Shown: positions 33,822 through 45,437 of the stretch, one piece after another
How positions within the stretch are numbered: position 1 is the first letter of the stretch
How the letters are laid out: each line of letters begins with the position of its first letter
Assembly (NCBI RefSeq): GCF_000315625.1
Contig: NW_005434636.1
Location: 1 to 64,000 of the forward strand
DNA: 64,000 bases
Source of the DNA: Guillardia theta CCMP2712
Taxonomy: Eukaryota > Cryptophyceae > Pyrenomonadales > Geminigeraceae
Reading direction: 5' to 3'
Position numbers and translations under genes: made by a program
Notes under the pieces: generated by a model
Databases searched by the model: none
What the model was told of the DNA's origin: nothing
The model's input: the letters and a program-made list of their open reading frames with translations, nothing else

Positions 33822-33958
33822 CCGACCGACGGAGGGAGGAGAGACGCTGAGGACCGACGGAGGGAGGAGGGAGAAGAGACGCTGAGGACCGACGGAGGGA
33901 GGAGGGAGAAGAGACGCTGAGGACCGACGGAGGGAGGAGGGAGGAGGGAGGAGAGGCT
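33822..33958. repeat. ~37-bp minisatellite
   Basis: Four units of GACCGACGGAGGGAGGAGGGAGAAGAGACGCTGAG type; the first is shorter and the last decays into GGAGGGAGGAGG. Purine-rich and non-coding. Confidence 0.85.
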
Positions 33959-34717
33959 GCATGGGCGTTGGTCGCATGGGCTGGGGCTGAGCAGAGACTG
34001 TCGGGGTCGACAAGAGGATGGGTCATGGGGCGGGGTGTACGAACCCAGATAGCAGAGAAGGTGAGGGTGAAAATGTCTCTTCAGGAGGCGAAGCTCAGGG
34101 AGATGAGGGAGGAGGTAGGTGCCTTGAGCCTAAGTCAAGACATAGGAAATCGACGATCTTGGATGGGCGGGGACTCGGTATGCAAGACTCAGAAGAGCCT
34201 ACTCGAGTTCAGTATTGCCGGTTTAGTGCCTTTAGCTCTTTCTTCTTGATACAGGTTGAGGCTACTAATCCCTGTGTGCTGTCCACGCCTGGAGGGTAAT
34301 CAGCCTCTGAGTTGAGCTCGCTGTCCTATGAGCTCTGATAGCCTAGTAGAGCCATGGCCCGGCCCGGGGAGAAGCAAAAAGGTGAGAAACGGAAGTTTGA
34401 CTGAGGTCTGCCGGCTTCCGGGACACGTGCCCGCTCGGAGGAGGGGAGGAGGGGTGGGTAGGTAGAGGAAGGTAGGGGTAGAGCTGAGATGACAAGTAAT
34501 GTTCTTACTGCTCTTTGTCCTGATCCTTGTTCCGAAGTTCCCCTGCTTATGACAGTGTCGTGCATGCCGTCGCTTCCGTGGTTGGAGTAGCGATTTTCGC
34601 TGCCTACTCCGTGTCCTAGTATGTTACTAAGTTATCGAACCCATCTCCTCCAGCACCGCAAGGCAACTGACGTTTGAAGTAGGCAAACTGACCGTCGGAA
34701 GGTCGGACGGAGGGGTG
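33959..34717. other. Intergenic spacer, nothing recognised
   Basis: Mixed-composition sequence with a purine/pyrimidine stretch near 34430-34490. No supported ORF, splice pattern or repeat. Confidence 0.45.
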
Positions 34718-35400
34718 TCAGGGGCAGGTTGCAGGTCGGATGAACTCAGGCTCCTGTGCCTGTTGCTGTGGCCACTGAAACACCTTCTCAAGGAGACGGA
34801 GATTCGCGACGTCAAAGCACTTGCACTGGGCAGCTGTCAAGGCCGGGGAGATTCCACGTAAGAAGTATTGGAGGGTGGGAACGTGGGTCGTCTTCAAGAG
34901 CTGCTTGAGACCCAACGCAATGGGAAATTGTTCCAACTGGGTCAACTCAGCATTGAAGGCATTCACCTTGGCAGTGATAAACTCTTGCTGAAAGGACTGA
35001 GACCCTATCGGGATACCTCCAAGGATGATCCCCTGGCCTGGGAAGGCAAACTGTTGCAAGCCCTGGTACCGTACCTACTGCAAACTTGAAACATGCTCGT
35101 GGATGGCCAGTTGCTGCCTAGATTGAAGGCACCAGGACGAGGAGAATATCTGCGAATCTCTGGGTCGAATCTCCAATCCGAGCTCTTGTTTCAACGTATC
35201 AACCAGCGATGCAGTGGCTTGTGCGGCAACTGAGAGCTTTCCAACTACGGCCATGTTATCCGCATAGGCCGGGAAGACACAGTCGGGAAAGGTCTCTGCG
35301 ACTTTGACCAGGGAGAGGAAGGTGGTGTGCGCAAAGAGAGCCATCGAAAAGGGGTCCCCCTGAGAAACCCCCGTAGTGGCCGAAAACGCCAGAGTCTCTT
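34718..35400 (-). mobile_element. Reverse-transcriptase remnant of a retroelement
   Basis: Reading from ~35375 downward: GVSQGDPFSMALFAH (RT motif B' with QGDP), then FPAYADNMAVVG, the catalytic box in YADN form rather than YADD, then LVDTLKQELGLEI. A stop near 35076 is followed by an open frame 35059-34718 with IILGGIPIGSQSF and a thumb-like helical region (ALTAAQCKCFDVANLRLLEKVF). Upstream of QGDP the frame is broken. QGDP...YADD...GIPIG is the order of non-LTR-type reverse transcriptases. No endonuclease, RNase H, LTR or target-site duplication could be seen; the element is dead. Confidence 0.75.
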
Positions 35401-35459
35401 ACCGGCCTGGCCGTAACATTGATGAACCTACGGAAGGACTCCTTGTGAAATAGACTCAG

Positions 35460-35700
35460 AGATCTCAGAGACGGTTTACCCGGTACGCCCGGCTCGCCAC
35501 CGCCGGCCCGGCCACTGAGTACGCGACCCGGCCCCGGGGCCTGGAGTCAGGTCACAGTTAGCCTCGGCCCACGGTCACTGGAAAGTTCGGAGCGAGCGCG
35601 TCCCGGCATGGTCGATGAGGTTCTGGCGGGCTGAGCCTGAGCCTAGGCCGGTGTCAGGCATGGACGCCAGTCTGACAGGGGCCGGGGGGCTCGACGTCAA
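35460..35700. repeat. GC-rich island D
   Basis: GC-rich block with CGCCGGCCCGGCC, CCCGGCCCCGGGG, CACTGAG and TCACTGG words, lying between the RT remnant and the left arm of the inverted duplication. No gene. Confidence 0.5.
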
Positions 35701-35864
35701 CATGTAGCATGATGATGGATTAGCTTGATTGTGATCGGTTTATTACTCGCTATCTCATCCAGCATCTCCTCGCCCCCTCTTCCTCTATGTCTCGTCATCG
35801 TCATGGTCCAGCCCAGCCCAGCCCTCGTCCTCTCTTCCCTTTCCCCGCCAGCAGCCTTCTCTTC

Positions 35865-36400
35865 CTATCCCCGATGAGATAACCCCTGGTACAGGCCTGC
35901 CTCGACGTGCGCCATGGCCTCCTCCAACAGCGACGGAGCCTCGTACCTGCTCTCCTGTACGAGCGGCCGGGTCTTATCCCCGCAGGCTCCCTCCTCCTGG
36001 CTCGCGTCCTCCAGGACTTCTGGCAGCTTGCTCGACGAGGCGCGTGCGACAGAGCGCAGCGAGCACAGCTCGGGGTCATCCAGCAGCCCCTCCTCCTCCA
36101 GAAGCGACAGCCTCTCCCTCTCCGAGTGCGGCCACCTGCACACGCCCACCTTCCTGCACACGGTCTTGAAGGCCGTCAGCGACAGTCCCTGCGCCCCCTC
36201 CCATCAGTGCTGGCTGAGTGAGAGGCGCAGCGCACGCGTCTTACCAGGTGTTGGGCAGCGTCGACCTGGCGGAGGTGGAGGAGAGTGAAGACTTGACGGG
36301 CAGAGACGACGAGGTGGGAGCATCGTCGATGAGGACCTTGGGAGGTCTTGCGGGGGAAGACGTGAGCGACGCGAGGCTGGAAGATGCCGGAGGCGGACAT
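35865..36400 (-). CDS. Small RWP-RK domain protein (left copy, intact)
   Basis: Likely nuclear DNA-binding regulator of the RWP-RK family, which controls nitrogen responses and gamete fate in plants and green algae. Exons 36400-36245 and 36188-35865 joined at CACCTG/GTAAG...GCGCAG/GGACTG give 159 residues. The RWP-RK core spans the junction: VVSARQVFTLLHLRQVDAAQ then LSLTAFKTVCRKVGVCRWPH, with the RWPH signature; the usual RK after it is replaced by SERER. An acidic Leu/Glu-rich C-terminus ends SHRG. It contains no other domain, like the short RKD-type members. Upstream exons cannot be excluded. It faces an inverted, frameshifted copy. Confidence 0.8.
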
Positions 36401-36787
36401 GGAGGTTGAGCAAATATCAGATGCAATCTGTTGGTGTAGAAGAAGGCGATGTAAAGAGAAGTCAAGAGGAGGATGATGTTGCTGAGGAAGTCAAGAGAAG
36501 GATGATGTTGCTGAGGAAGTTGATAAGAGGAGGATGATGTTGCTGATGAAGTGTTGGCTTGATCAAGTTCGTGCCGCTGTGCTACCGAACATGGCGGGGC
36601 GGGAGGGGACAAGTGAAGCACGTTATCTGTACCCCGTCCGATCGCATCTCGTCTCCCCGGATACCTAAGCAGGTCTCACTGCGCATCGTTTCGCATCTCT
36701 TCAAGTAGGGTCAAATGAGAAGGAGTCTTTTGGGAGGGGATGGCGGTCAGGCGGGGACAAATTGTTCGAAGCGACGTGAATGTGAGG

Positions 36788-36910
36788 TTCTAACGAACTT
36801 GCCCCTGTGATTCAATCTAACGAACTTGCCCCTGTGATTCAACCTCACATTCACGTCGCTTCGAACTTGCCCCTGTGATTCAATCTAACGAACTTGCCCC
36901 TGTGATTCAA
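36788..36910. repeat. Short tandem repeats at the inversion centre
   Basis: The spacer holds four copies of (TAACGAA)CTTGCCCCTGTGATTCAA and one internal copy of the arm-end word CCTCACATTCACGTCGCTTCGAA, which recurs at the start of the right arm. These short direct repeats may have mediated the inverted duplication. Confidence 0.85.
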
Positions 36911-37297
36911 CCTCACATTCACGTCGCTTCGAACAATTTGTCCCCGCCTGACCGCCATCCCCTCCCAAAAGACTCCTTCTCATTTGACCCTACTTGAAGA
37001 GATGCGAAACGATGCGCAGTGAGACCTGCTTAGGTATCCGGGGAGACGAGATGCGATCGGACGGGGTACAGATAACGTGCTTCACTTGTCCCCTCCCGCC
37101 CCGCCATGTTCGGTAGCACAGCGGCACGAACTTGATCAAGCCAACACTTCATCAGCAACATCATCCTCCTCTTATCAACTTCCTCAGCAACATCATCCTT
37201 CTCTTGACTTCCTCAGCAACATCATCCTCCTCTTGACTTCTCTTTACATCGCCTTCTTCTACACCAACAGATTGCATCTGATATTTGCTCAACCTCC

Positions 37298-37896
37298 ATG
37301 TCCGCCTCCGGCATCTTCCAGCCTCGCGTCGCTCACGTCTTCCCCCGCAAGACCTCCCAAGGTCCTCATCGACGATGCTCCCACCTCGTCGTCTCTGCCC
37401 GTCAAGTCTTCACTCTCCTCCACCTCCGCCAGGTCGACGCTGCCCAACACCTGGTAAGACGCGTGCGCTGCGCCTCTCACTCAGCCAGCACTGATGGGAG
37501 GGGGCGCAGGGACTGTCGCTGACGGCCTTCAAGACCGTGTGCAGGAAGGTGGGCGTGTGCAGGTGGCCGCACTCGGAGAGGGAGAGGCTGTCGCTTCTGG
37601 AGGAGGAGGGGCTGCTGGATGACCCCGAGCTGTGCTCGCTGCGCTCTGTCGCACGCGCCTCGTCGAGCAAGCTGCCAGAAGTCCTGGAGGACGCGAGCCA
37701 GGAGGAGGAGCCTGCGGGGATAAGACCCGGCCGCTCGTACAGGAGAGCAGGTACGAGGCTCCGTCGCTGTTGGAGGAGGCCATGGCGCACGTCGAGGCAG
37801 GCCTGTACCAGGGGTTATCTCATCGGGGATAGGAAGAGAAGGCTGCTGGCGGGGAAAGGGAAGAGAGGACGAGGGCTGGGCTGGGCTGGACCATGA
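37298..37896 (+). pseudogene. RWP-RK domain gene, right copy, C-terminus frameshifted
   Basis: Exons 37298-37453 and 37510 onward match the left copy, including the RWPH motif, but a run reads GGAGGAGGAGCC where the left copy has GGAGGAGGGAGCC. The missing G shifts frame after SQEEE, replacing the last ~45 residues with an Arg-rich tail that runs to 37896. The DNA-binding core is unaffected, so a shortened-function product is still possible. Whether the left or right state is ancestral cannot be told, but the left C-terminus (EAPSLLEEAMAHVEAGLYQG) looks like natural protein. Confidence 0.7.
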
Positions 37897-38033
37897 CGAT
37901 GACGAGACATAGAGGAAGAGGGGGCGAGGAGATGCTGGATGAGATAGCGAGTAATAAACCGATCACAATCAAGCTAATCCATCATCATGCTACATCTTGA
38001 CGTCGAGCCCCCCGGCCCCTGTCAGCCTGGCGT

Positions 38034-39667
38034 CTACCGTACCCTCCAGTCTCCTGCTATGCCCTGATCTCTCCTCCCGTCCCTTCCTTTCTCTATCGTC
38101 GCCATCAGGAGAAGCCTTCTGTCTCCGTGCCCAGCACCTTGACGCCCGTCCATTTCTCTCGTCTGCTCGGATGTCAGCTGCGCGAGGGCAGGCATGGCAG
38201 GCGACCTGAAGGAGGGAGCAGAAGCCTCATGCTGCTGCACCACTCGACTAGGAACGCGATGCCGCGCCTCATGCTCAGGAGGAACTTGCTCGCGCTGACG
38301 AACAGGAGACGTGCATCTGCTACTCGTCAAAGAAGAGAGGAGCAGAGGATCAGAGTAAGAGCGCAGGAGAGGAAGAGAAGGAAGTTGTGGAATTTGTGGC
38401 GCTTGCCTGTTGCGAGGAGAGGTATGGGCATCAGATGAGGTGAAGCCGAAGTTGAAGAAGTTGAATTCGCCGAAGATGTTCAGGTCTGCTCTTGAGGATG
38501 CAAACATGTCGCTGGCAGTTGTCTCAACAACTCGCTGAGCCTGCGGCTGCTCCTCGTGCTCTCCCTTCGAATACCGCTGCTGCTGCTCCTGAAACCTCTC
38601 CTGTCTCCTGACCTGCCCTCTCCCTTCAGCTTCCTCCTCCTCTCTCCTCCTCCTCCTCCAGCCCCTCCACTGCTGGCATACCGCGAGGAACTCAGCCATC
38701 AGCTGATTGCCTTCCTCCTTTCGCTTTCGAGCTTCCAACTCCAACCTGCTTGACAGTGACGAACGTAATGCTGAAGGGATAGCAATACTCTTTTCTTGTC
38801 ACTGTATCAGTCACGATCGCCCTGAGTGTCTCGTCATGACATGTCAAAAGCCAAACCTTTCTCGCTCTCTTCCTACTTCTGAATAACGACAAAGATACCG
38901 CATTCGTCGTCATCATCAACAACCATCATCAAGAAAACCAGCGATAAACCAGCTTGCCGGCTTGATCTTCTTGACATCATCACCAACACCAACACTAATC
39001 CGGGAAAGAGTATCAACAAAGAGGACTTCCACGACGACATGACAATCGATCCCTCGTTCCTTCCCCTCATTGCATGTTCCTACACCTCTCCTCCTCCCTT
39101 GCACTCCCGCTCCTCACCTCCCCCGATCAAGGTCTGCCTGCATCTGCGACTTCCTCTGCTGAATCACTCCCAAGTCTTCCAACAGCCTGCAGACTGTGAG
39201 CGGAGCAGCAAAGCGACATGTCAAACCTCCTCGTCCTCCTGTGCGTACGCCCAAAGACTCTCGTCTGCTCCTCCAACGCCTTCTTGTACCACTGCAGTTG
39301 CAGTATGAGGAGGAGGTCAGGGAGGCGAAAGCGAAAGAGGTCAAAGAAGAAAGTGGAGTACAGGAGGCAGAGGGGATGACGGGGAGGGGAGATGGGAGGG
39401 GAGAGGGTGAGCGGAAGCTAGGGAGGGAGGACGAAAGATGCGAGGAAGAGGAAGGAAAAATCAGAGATAGGATCTACCTGCTCTGCTGACTCAATATATT
39501 GACAAGGATCTGCCCGACTTAATTGTCCGTAGACCTTCACGAAAATGTCACAAGCTCGTCCTCCTTCCTCCCTCCCTCCTTCCCTCCCTTCCACCTTCCC
39601 TCCCTCCTTCCCTCCCTCCCGTTCCTTCTCCTCCCCTTTCTCCCTAACCACCACCACCACCACCACC

Positions 39668-39699
<32 letters not shown>

Positions 39700-42600
39700 C
39701 TCTTCTCGGCCCACCCTCTGCCCTCATCTTGGTGACCTTACCAGCGCTATGTTACAGTGCATTCTGATGGTTGTCTCCGCGTCCTCGCCGTCTCTTTGCA
39801 CGTACATCGCCAGCGCTTCGAAGTAGGGCTGAAGCAGCATCGGCATCTCAGGTACGACGCAACTGACACTGCCATGATCCCACCAAGACAAAGAGCGACA
39901 AGAGAAGGAAGAGAACAAATAAGTGAAGGGGCTGGGCAGGAGGAGGAGGAGAAGGAGGGGCAGGGGCAGGGGCAGGGGTAGGGGCAGGACCTCGAGGGCC
40001 TTGAGGTAGAGAGAAGATGGAGTGTCGTTGGGGTTGTTGGTATATTTCTCTTTCGGAGGATCTTCAAGGATGCAGGTACCCCGCGTGTAGTGAAGGTAAC
40101 TGTACAGCAGTGAGAAGGGAGGGAGGGAAACAGGAGAAAGTAGGAGGACGAAGGAAAGAGAGGGAGGAAAACGAGGAAGGAGGAGAGAGGAGGGAGGAGG
40201 AGGGATGGGAGAAGGGAAGAGGAGAGAGGAGGGAAGAAGAAACAGAGACAAAGAGGAAGAAAGGTAAAGAAAAGGAGATAGGAGATAATCGAAAAGGGAT
40301 GAAGAGAAGTAGGTAGAGATACCCCATGGCTTGCGATGCCTGAACAAACCGTTTAGCCAAAGGAAGGAAGAAGAAATGAGAACAAGACGAGGAGGAGAAA
40401 CGGGGAGGGAGAAGGATACAACCAGAGGACTTGGGAGGAACAGAGCAAGTGCATGGTAAAGATCAAGTAGTTCAAGGTGAGGGACGACGGGAGGAATAAG
40501 AAAAGGATGGGGGAGGGGAGTGATGCGACAAGGAACAGGAGGAGGGGGATGGGGGGTGGGGGTTGGGGGGGTTCGGAGGAGAGAGTAAAGCCACACCTCA
40601 GCCAACGTTGCATCTTTGAGCTTTGCTCGTATGTCAATCGCCATGCTCAGATTCTCCTCAGCATCATCAAAGGCCTGACGCCCCGACATGCTGCATGTTG
40701 TATGAGCATTGCCATCCAGCCCCTCTTGCTCCTCCTGCTCCTCCTGCTCCTCCTGCTCCTCCTGCTCCTCCTGCCCCTCCTGCCCCTCCTGCTCCTCCTG
40801 CTCCTCCTGCTCCTCCTGCTCCTCCTGCTCCTCCTACTCGCCTCACTCCCCTTTCTCCTGCCCCTTCGTCACTCTCCCTCCTTCTTGCCTCTTCACCCCA
40901 CTACTCTTTTCTCCTGTAAAATGAATCCCCTCCACACCGAACTCATTCCCAAATCACTCGCATACACCGCTCCCTCCGCCCCTCGTCATCGGCACCTTGG
41001 ATGGGTGGCTCCATCAAGCGCGTAATTGCACAGCGACTGCGCGCGCAAGACCAGGGAGGCAGCAAGACGTTCCTCGTCCTCTGCTGTCAGGCCTGAGGAG
41101 ATGTGAGATCCCACCAAGAGCAGGAGGAGCGAGAGAAGCTGATAAAAACGAACACAAACAAGACAACGGAGGGGGAGGGGGGGAAGGAGGGGAGCAAGAA
41201 AGTTCAGGGGGTGAGAGGACGGAAAGGAGGAGGGAAAAGGAGGAGGAAGGGGAGGAAAGAGGAGGAAAAGGAGGGAAAGGAAGGGAGGGGGAAAGAAGGG
41301 AGGGGGAAAGAGGAAGAAGAGGGAGGAAAGAAGGGAGGGGAAAATATCAAGAGGACGTAGTCTATACCATATTCTTGCCCCCCCTGCTGTCTCGCTTCAA
41401 TCGACATCCTCCTGCTGGAGCGTCAGCAGCAGCCGCAACCTCTACCGCCGGTCCCACAAGAACTCAGCAGACTGAAGAGACTGCAAATGCCGCTGCCCCG
41501 TCTCGTCCAGGTAGCTTCTGCGATCATACAGTGCCCCTGCACATGAAAACTTTCGTCACCTCCCTCCCCACTCTGCGTCTCTTTCCTTCTCTCCTCGAAT
41601 CTCCTCGTACTCTTCCTTGTACTCTTCCTTGTACTCTTCTTCGTACTTTTTCTCGTACTCTTCCTCGTCCTACCGAGTGCGTGCAGCAGTTCTGCATATC
41701 GGCGGGTTGTTCCTCTCTCACTCTTCTCCATCTTTGCCGCCGCCAGCATATCATCCTGCAAATTCCAATTATATCGACGAGCGAGGAGAGCAGAGCAGAG
41801 GAGAGGAGAGAGGAAATGAAGGAGATGACAAAATAAGGAGAGTGAACACAGGAGGTACATGCGGACAACAGACAAAATGCACAGGGAGAAGCAGTGAGAG
41901 AAGAGGCAACAAGTACCTCAGCCTTCTGAAAGAAACCTTCATCCGCCATCTTCTCCCATGCTCCTTCAAGGAAGTCAGACAGACAATGCAAGCTTGACTT
42001 TCACTCACCCGGATTCAAGTTGAGGAGAAACGATCTCCTGGTCTCTTCTAATTGTTTTTCTGCCCTCAACCTGTGATAGAAGAAATGAGAACAAACACTG
42101 CAGGGCCCAGTGCATGCAACAACCTAATCTGTTCAGCAGTCTCTTTCACTCTCGTCTGAAACAAATTGTCACTAACACCTCTCGATACGGTTCACCATCG
42201 TCAAAGAAAACATTTAGACGGAATCACTGACCGTTTCAACCTCACTCGCATCTTTCCATCAAACTTGCGTTAGCCTCTTTGCACTCTCAACAATCAGATT
42301 CACCTTCACATTCCCTGTTGCTGCCCTCGCCCTCAGACGATGCAGCAGCTTGTTCAATCCGATGCTCATCATTTGCATTTGAACTTGATCTCGCAGCATC
42401 ATGAGATGAATTTGTTTCATTGTGACAACTTCTTGTCTCTTCGGGCACAACAATGTTTCCTTCTGACCGGAAGGTCAGGAAACAAGAAGGGAAAAAACCA
42501 GCACAACCTTGTTCGCCACTTGTCTTTCTGTGTACCATGACAGGCTTGAGATAATTGTTGCACCATGCAGTTGCCTTCTCTGGGATCGATTTCAAACTTT

Positions 42601-42780
42601 TGCCGATCTGACCCTCACCGCCGAAATTCATGAGAGAAAGCTGCTGCTTGACAATCTTTCCAACCTTGAGAGCACAATTAGTGTCATGGCAAGCAACACA
42701 ATCAGTGTCATAGCAAGCAACACAATCAGTGTCATAGCAAGCAACACAATCAGTGTCATAGCAAGCAAGAAGTTTCACGC
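38034..42780 (-). CDS. Multi-exon TPR (kinesin-light-chain-like) protein, partly resolved
   Basis: Minus-strand exons encode tetratricopeptide-like helices separated by low-complexity introns: DFLEGAWEKMADEGFFQKAE (ends 41918), DDMLAAAKMEKSERG...RRYAELLHAL (41754-41684), ALYDRRSYLDETGQRHLQSL (~41540-41445), AFDDAEENLSMAIDIRAKLKDATLAE (40597 to about 40689), PPKEKYTNNPND...LYLKALE (39991 to about 40082), MLLQPYFEALAMYVQRDGEDAETTIR (39742-39846), VYGQLSRADPCQYIESAEQ (39478-39534), WYKKALEEQTRVFGRTH (up to 39291) and CRLLEDLGVIQQRKSQMQ. The ALEEQTRVFG-x-TH pattern is typical of kinesin-light-chain/TPR_12 repeats used for protein binding. The C-terminal exon (38744-38034) is Arg/Glu- then Ser-rich. 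Start and several junctions are not fixed; it could be two genes. Confidence 0.6.
39590..39692. repeat. CCCT, CCA and CAA microsatellites
   Basis: A CCCTCC tract runs into (ACC)11 and then (AAC)6, inside an apparent intron of the TPR gene. Confidence 0.9.
40718..40836. repeat. CTCCTG hexanucleotide repeat
   Basis: About 18 CTCCTG/CCCCTG units within the TPR gene; it gives artefactual Leu-, Pro/Ala- and Cys/Ser-rich frames on the plus strand. Probably intronic. Confidence 0.9.
42684..42772. repeat. 24-bp tandem repeat
   Basis: Four units of CATAGCAAGCAACACAATCAGTGT. On the minus strand it reads as CYDTDCVA octapeptides, but adjoining splice signals allow it to be intronic, so coding status is open. 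Confidence 0.85.
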
Positions 42781-44892
42781 ACATCTGACACTTCCATCGC
42801 GCTGTCGCTCTTTCCCGTCCTCACTCTTGGCGCTCCTCCCTTCCAAACCTGCGAGCGTATCAAGAGTATCGCCTAAGATACTTCAGGACAGAACCTTGTC
42901 GTGCTGATTGATCTCTTCCTCGTCAACACAGTTGGCGTCATCTTGTTGTCATGATGTCACTCGCACGAGCAGGTCAAGATGGCAGCGCTACCGGTGGACA
43001 TCAGCTTGGACCCAACATTCTTCGCTCCTCGGAGAAGAAGAATCTCCATGACGGAGAACACGTAACGAAGATCCAACTTGCTCTGAGAACAGTGATCAAA
43101 GCACACCAGACGGAAAGATGGAAGGAAAGTAACGAGTTATCGTCTGAGACGATGAAGAATGATGCATTTTTTTCTATTCCCTAGCTATCACCCGTGAATT
43201 TCATCGCACCTTCTGATATGATTCCTTCAAATCTTATGCTTCTCCTCTCGTTCTCGTAACGTCTCATCCTCCTCAGCCCTCACTGTTCTGCTGTGGCTAC
43301 ATCATGCCACTCGGATTTGGTCGCTTCTTCATCTGCCCTAAACACTTCCTTCCAATGGCATAAATATACAAACTAAGATTCCATGGCGATTGATGAGGGG
43401 TTGGAGATCATGGCGTATGGCAGCCGGGGAATAAATGAGTTACTCATCAGACCACGACAGGAGCAATAATGGAGGAGGAGAAGGCAGAATATGTAGCAGA
43501 GACGATGCTATCTACATGAAGTTGATGCTATCTACGTGAAGTTTGAACTCAAGAAAGAGAGGGATAGCGTCCTTCTTCCATCATAGACTGTCAACACTCA
43601 TTGACAAGGTATTCGCCTTGACTCTGGCATAGCAAATCATCTGAATTTCAACAGCATCAGCTATATTTCTTGCTCTCCTTTCACATCCCCTCCATGAATC
43701 ATCGCGAGGGACGCAGCTCCTGCTGCATCCTCTCTCCTGCCCCTCCCCAACCTGCCGCTACGAGCTTTCACTAAGGAGCATTTCCCATGTCATTGCCTGC
43801 TTGCCATGGACCCTACCCCATGTCTTCAAATCACCCACCAGGGAACACTCGCTCACAACATTTGATGTACCCCCTCTAGAAGAGATTACTTCTCTAAACA
43901 TACCAGTGCTTTGGTACCCACCCGTTAATTCCGAGCACTACCCCACCCTGAACATTCTTACCGAAATATCATTTGGGGGAACGTTACACCGGTTATAGAT
44001 AACGGCTGGAAATCGAATAACGTATCGTTACATTTATCGTTACACCTGCAGATGGCATGCTGCCGTTGAAGCGACGGGGGGATGGGGGAGGCAGGGGAGA
44101 AGGAGAAGAAGGGAAGCAGAGAGGAGCAGGGGAGAGCAGAGAGCAGAAAGCATCGTTGGACAGAGGGCAGCAGAGGGCAGCAGAGGGCAGAACACAGAGC
44201 AGTTGAGAGCAGTTTAGAGGATGGAAAGGAAGGGAAGGCGAAGAGCGGGCAGGAAGAGGTGGTGGTCAGAAGGGAGGATAGATGAAGGGTGGGGTGTAAC
44301 CACTAGAACAGCAGCATGGGTGCAGAGGCCCCCGCGGGTGCGATAGTGACATAATGGCGAAGGCTGGATGAAAGATCGCCATGGGAAACGAAAAGTGCTG
44401 TTTGTGTAATTGGACTTCATTCCCCTCTCTAGACCTTCATTTCTCAGTTTCAAGGAACCTGAGAGGTTGTACGTAGAGATTCAAATGTATCCTGCCTCAC
44501 ATCCTTGTCAATGGCCCTTCATGTGCTCTAAAAACCACATCTGCATTTCCAACCGAGTTGTACAGTACTGAACTCTGACATAGGGAGGACAAGAAAACCT
44601 CAGTCAAGATCATGTCGTGTGGCGGATAAAGTGCAGTCGACCTCTAGGACAGGAGGATGCCTGAGATGTCGGGCAAGGAGAGCGGGAAAGAGGTGGTATG
44701 GAAGGATAGTGGTGTCCCGTCAATGAAGGTGCTTGTTTATTCTGTGGTGTCATGGTTTGATAGTATCGAAACAGATCTCGGGAGCGCAGATATGCAAGAC
44801 AAGAGACTCTCCTGACTTCGCCGTTGGACTGGGCGACAAGGTGAGGGCGCGGCGTTGCATGTCAGTGCGTGATGAGGGAAGCAGGTCTACAG
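42781..44892. other. Intergenic region
   Basis: Possible 5' exons of the TPR gene lie in 42780-42950. 43200-43790 is unremarkable AT-rich sequence. 43800-44000 carries CTACCCC words. 44080-44280 is a purine tract with a GGGCAGCAGA repeat (44164-44190). No gene is supported. Confidence 0.4.
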
Positions 44893-45437
44893 CCAAGGGC
44901 AGCATGAGTTGGAGTTCGCGATCAATCGTTACAACGACGGTTATGTCTACGTTGGGGTCGCTGTTCCGGTGAGCTCGGCTCCAGCTGGGGCCCTTCTCGG
45001 CCTCCTGACGAGGATCGTAGACGATCCACTTGCAGCAGACATGGTGTAGAAGATGCGCAGTCGACCAGGTGAGGAGGAGGGACGAGGAGAGGAAGGAGGA
45101 GAAGGCTGAAGCTTGAGGCAGGTCTGGTATTACTTCGGGTGCGGGTTCACAAACGCGCTGAGGAACGGATGGGATGACGTAGTGAGCAAGGAGGTGAAGG
45201 AGCGCAGCTGATGCCAAGGTGGAACTGAGCATGACACGAGCAGGTTGGTGGGCCCGAGATGAAAGTTCCAAAGTTGCAAGTTGGTGATCGCGTGAAGGCG
45301 CTACTGGACATGGACACGGGACAGGTGCGCGATTCCCTGTTAGTTATGCAGATGTTGTTCAACCCCCTTCCAGCTGCGATTCTCGATCTTCAAGGTAGAT
45401 GAAGGATTGTGGAAGGATATCCCTGGAATGGTGAGAT
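44893..45437 (+). CDS. SPRY/B30.2-like domain region, gene limits unresolved
   Basis: Plus-strand exons read like a SPRY protein-interaction domain: 44893-44968 encodes QGQHELEFAINRYNDGYVYV ending VGVAVP before a GTGAGC donor; ~45238-45324 encodes LQVGDRVKALLDMDTGQ before GTGCGC; 45374 onward encodes LRFSIFKVDEGLWKDIPG. This follows the SPRY order (W/LEF-I-R...GYI-VGV; GDxVxxxLDMDTGxLxF). The middle SWGP exon does not join cleanly. A 173-residue ORF on the opposite strand (45271-44750) overlaps and is the main rival. It may be the 5' part of the gene at 46349-47622. Confidence 0.4.

Larger units (their letters stand above)
35662..38034. repeat. Large inverted duplication, ~1.1-kb arms
   Basis: Left arm ~35662-36787 and right arm ~36911-38034 are near-perfect reverse complements, paired about 73698 minus x, separated by ~123 bp. 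The arms diverge outside TGACGTCGAGCCCCCC...CTGGCGTC. Each arm carries one complete RWP-RK gene region. Single-base differences exist, including one that breaks the right gene. Confidence 0.93.
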
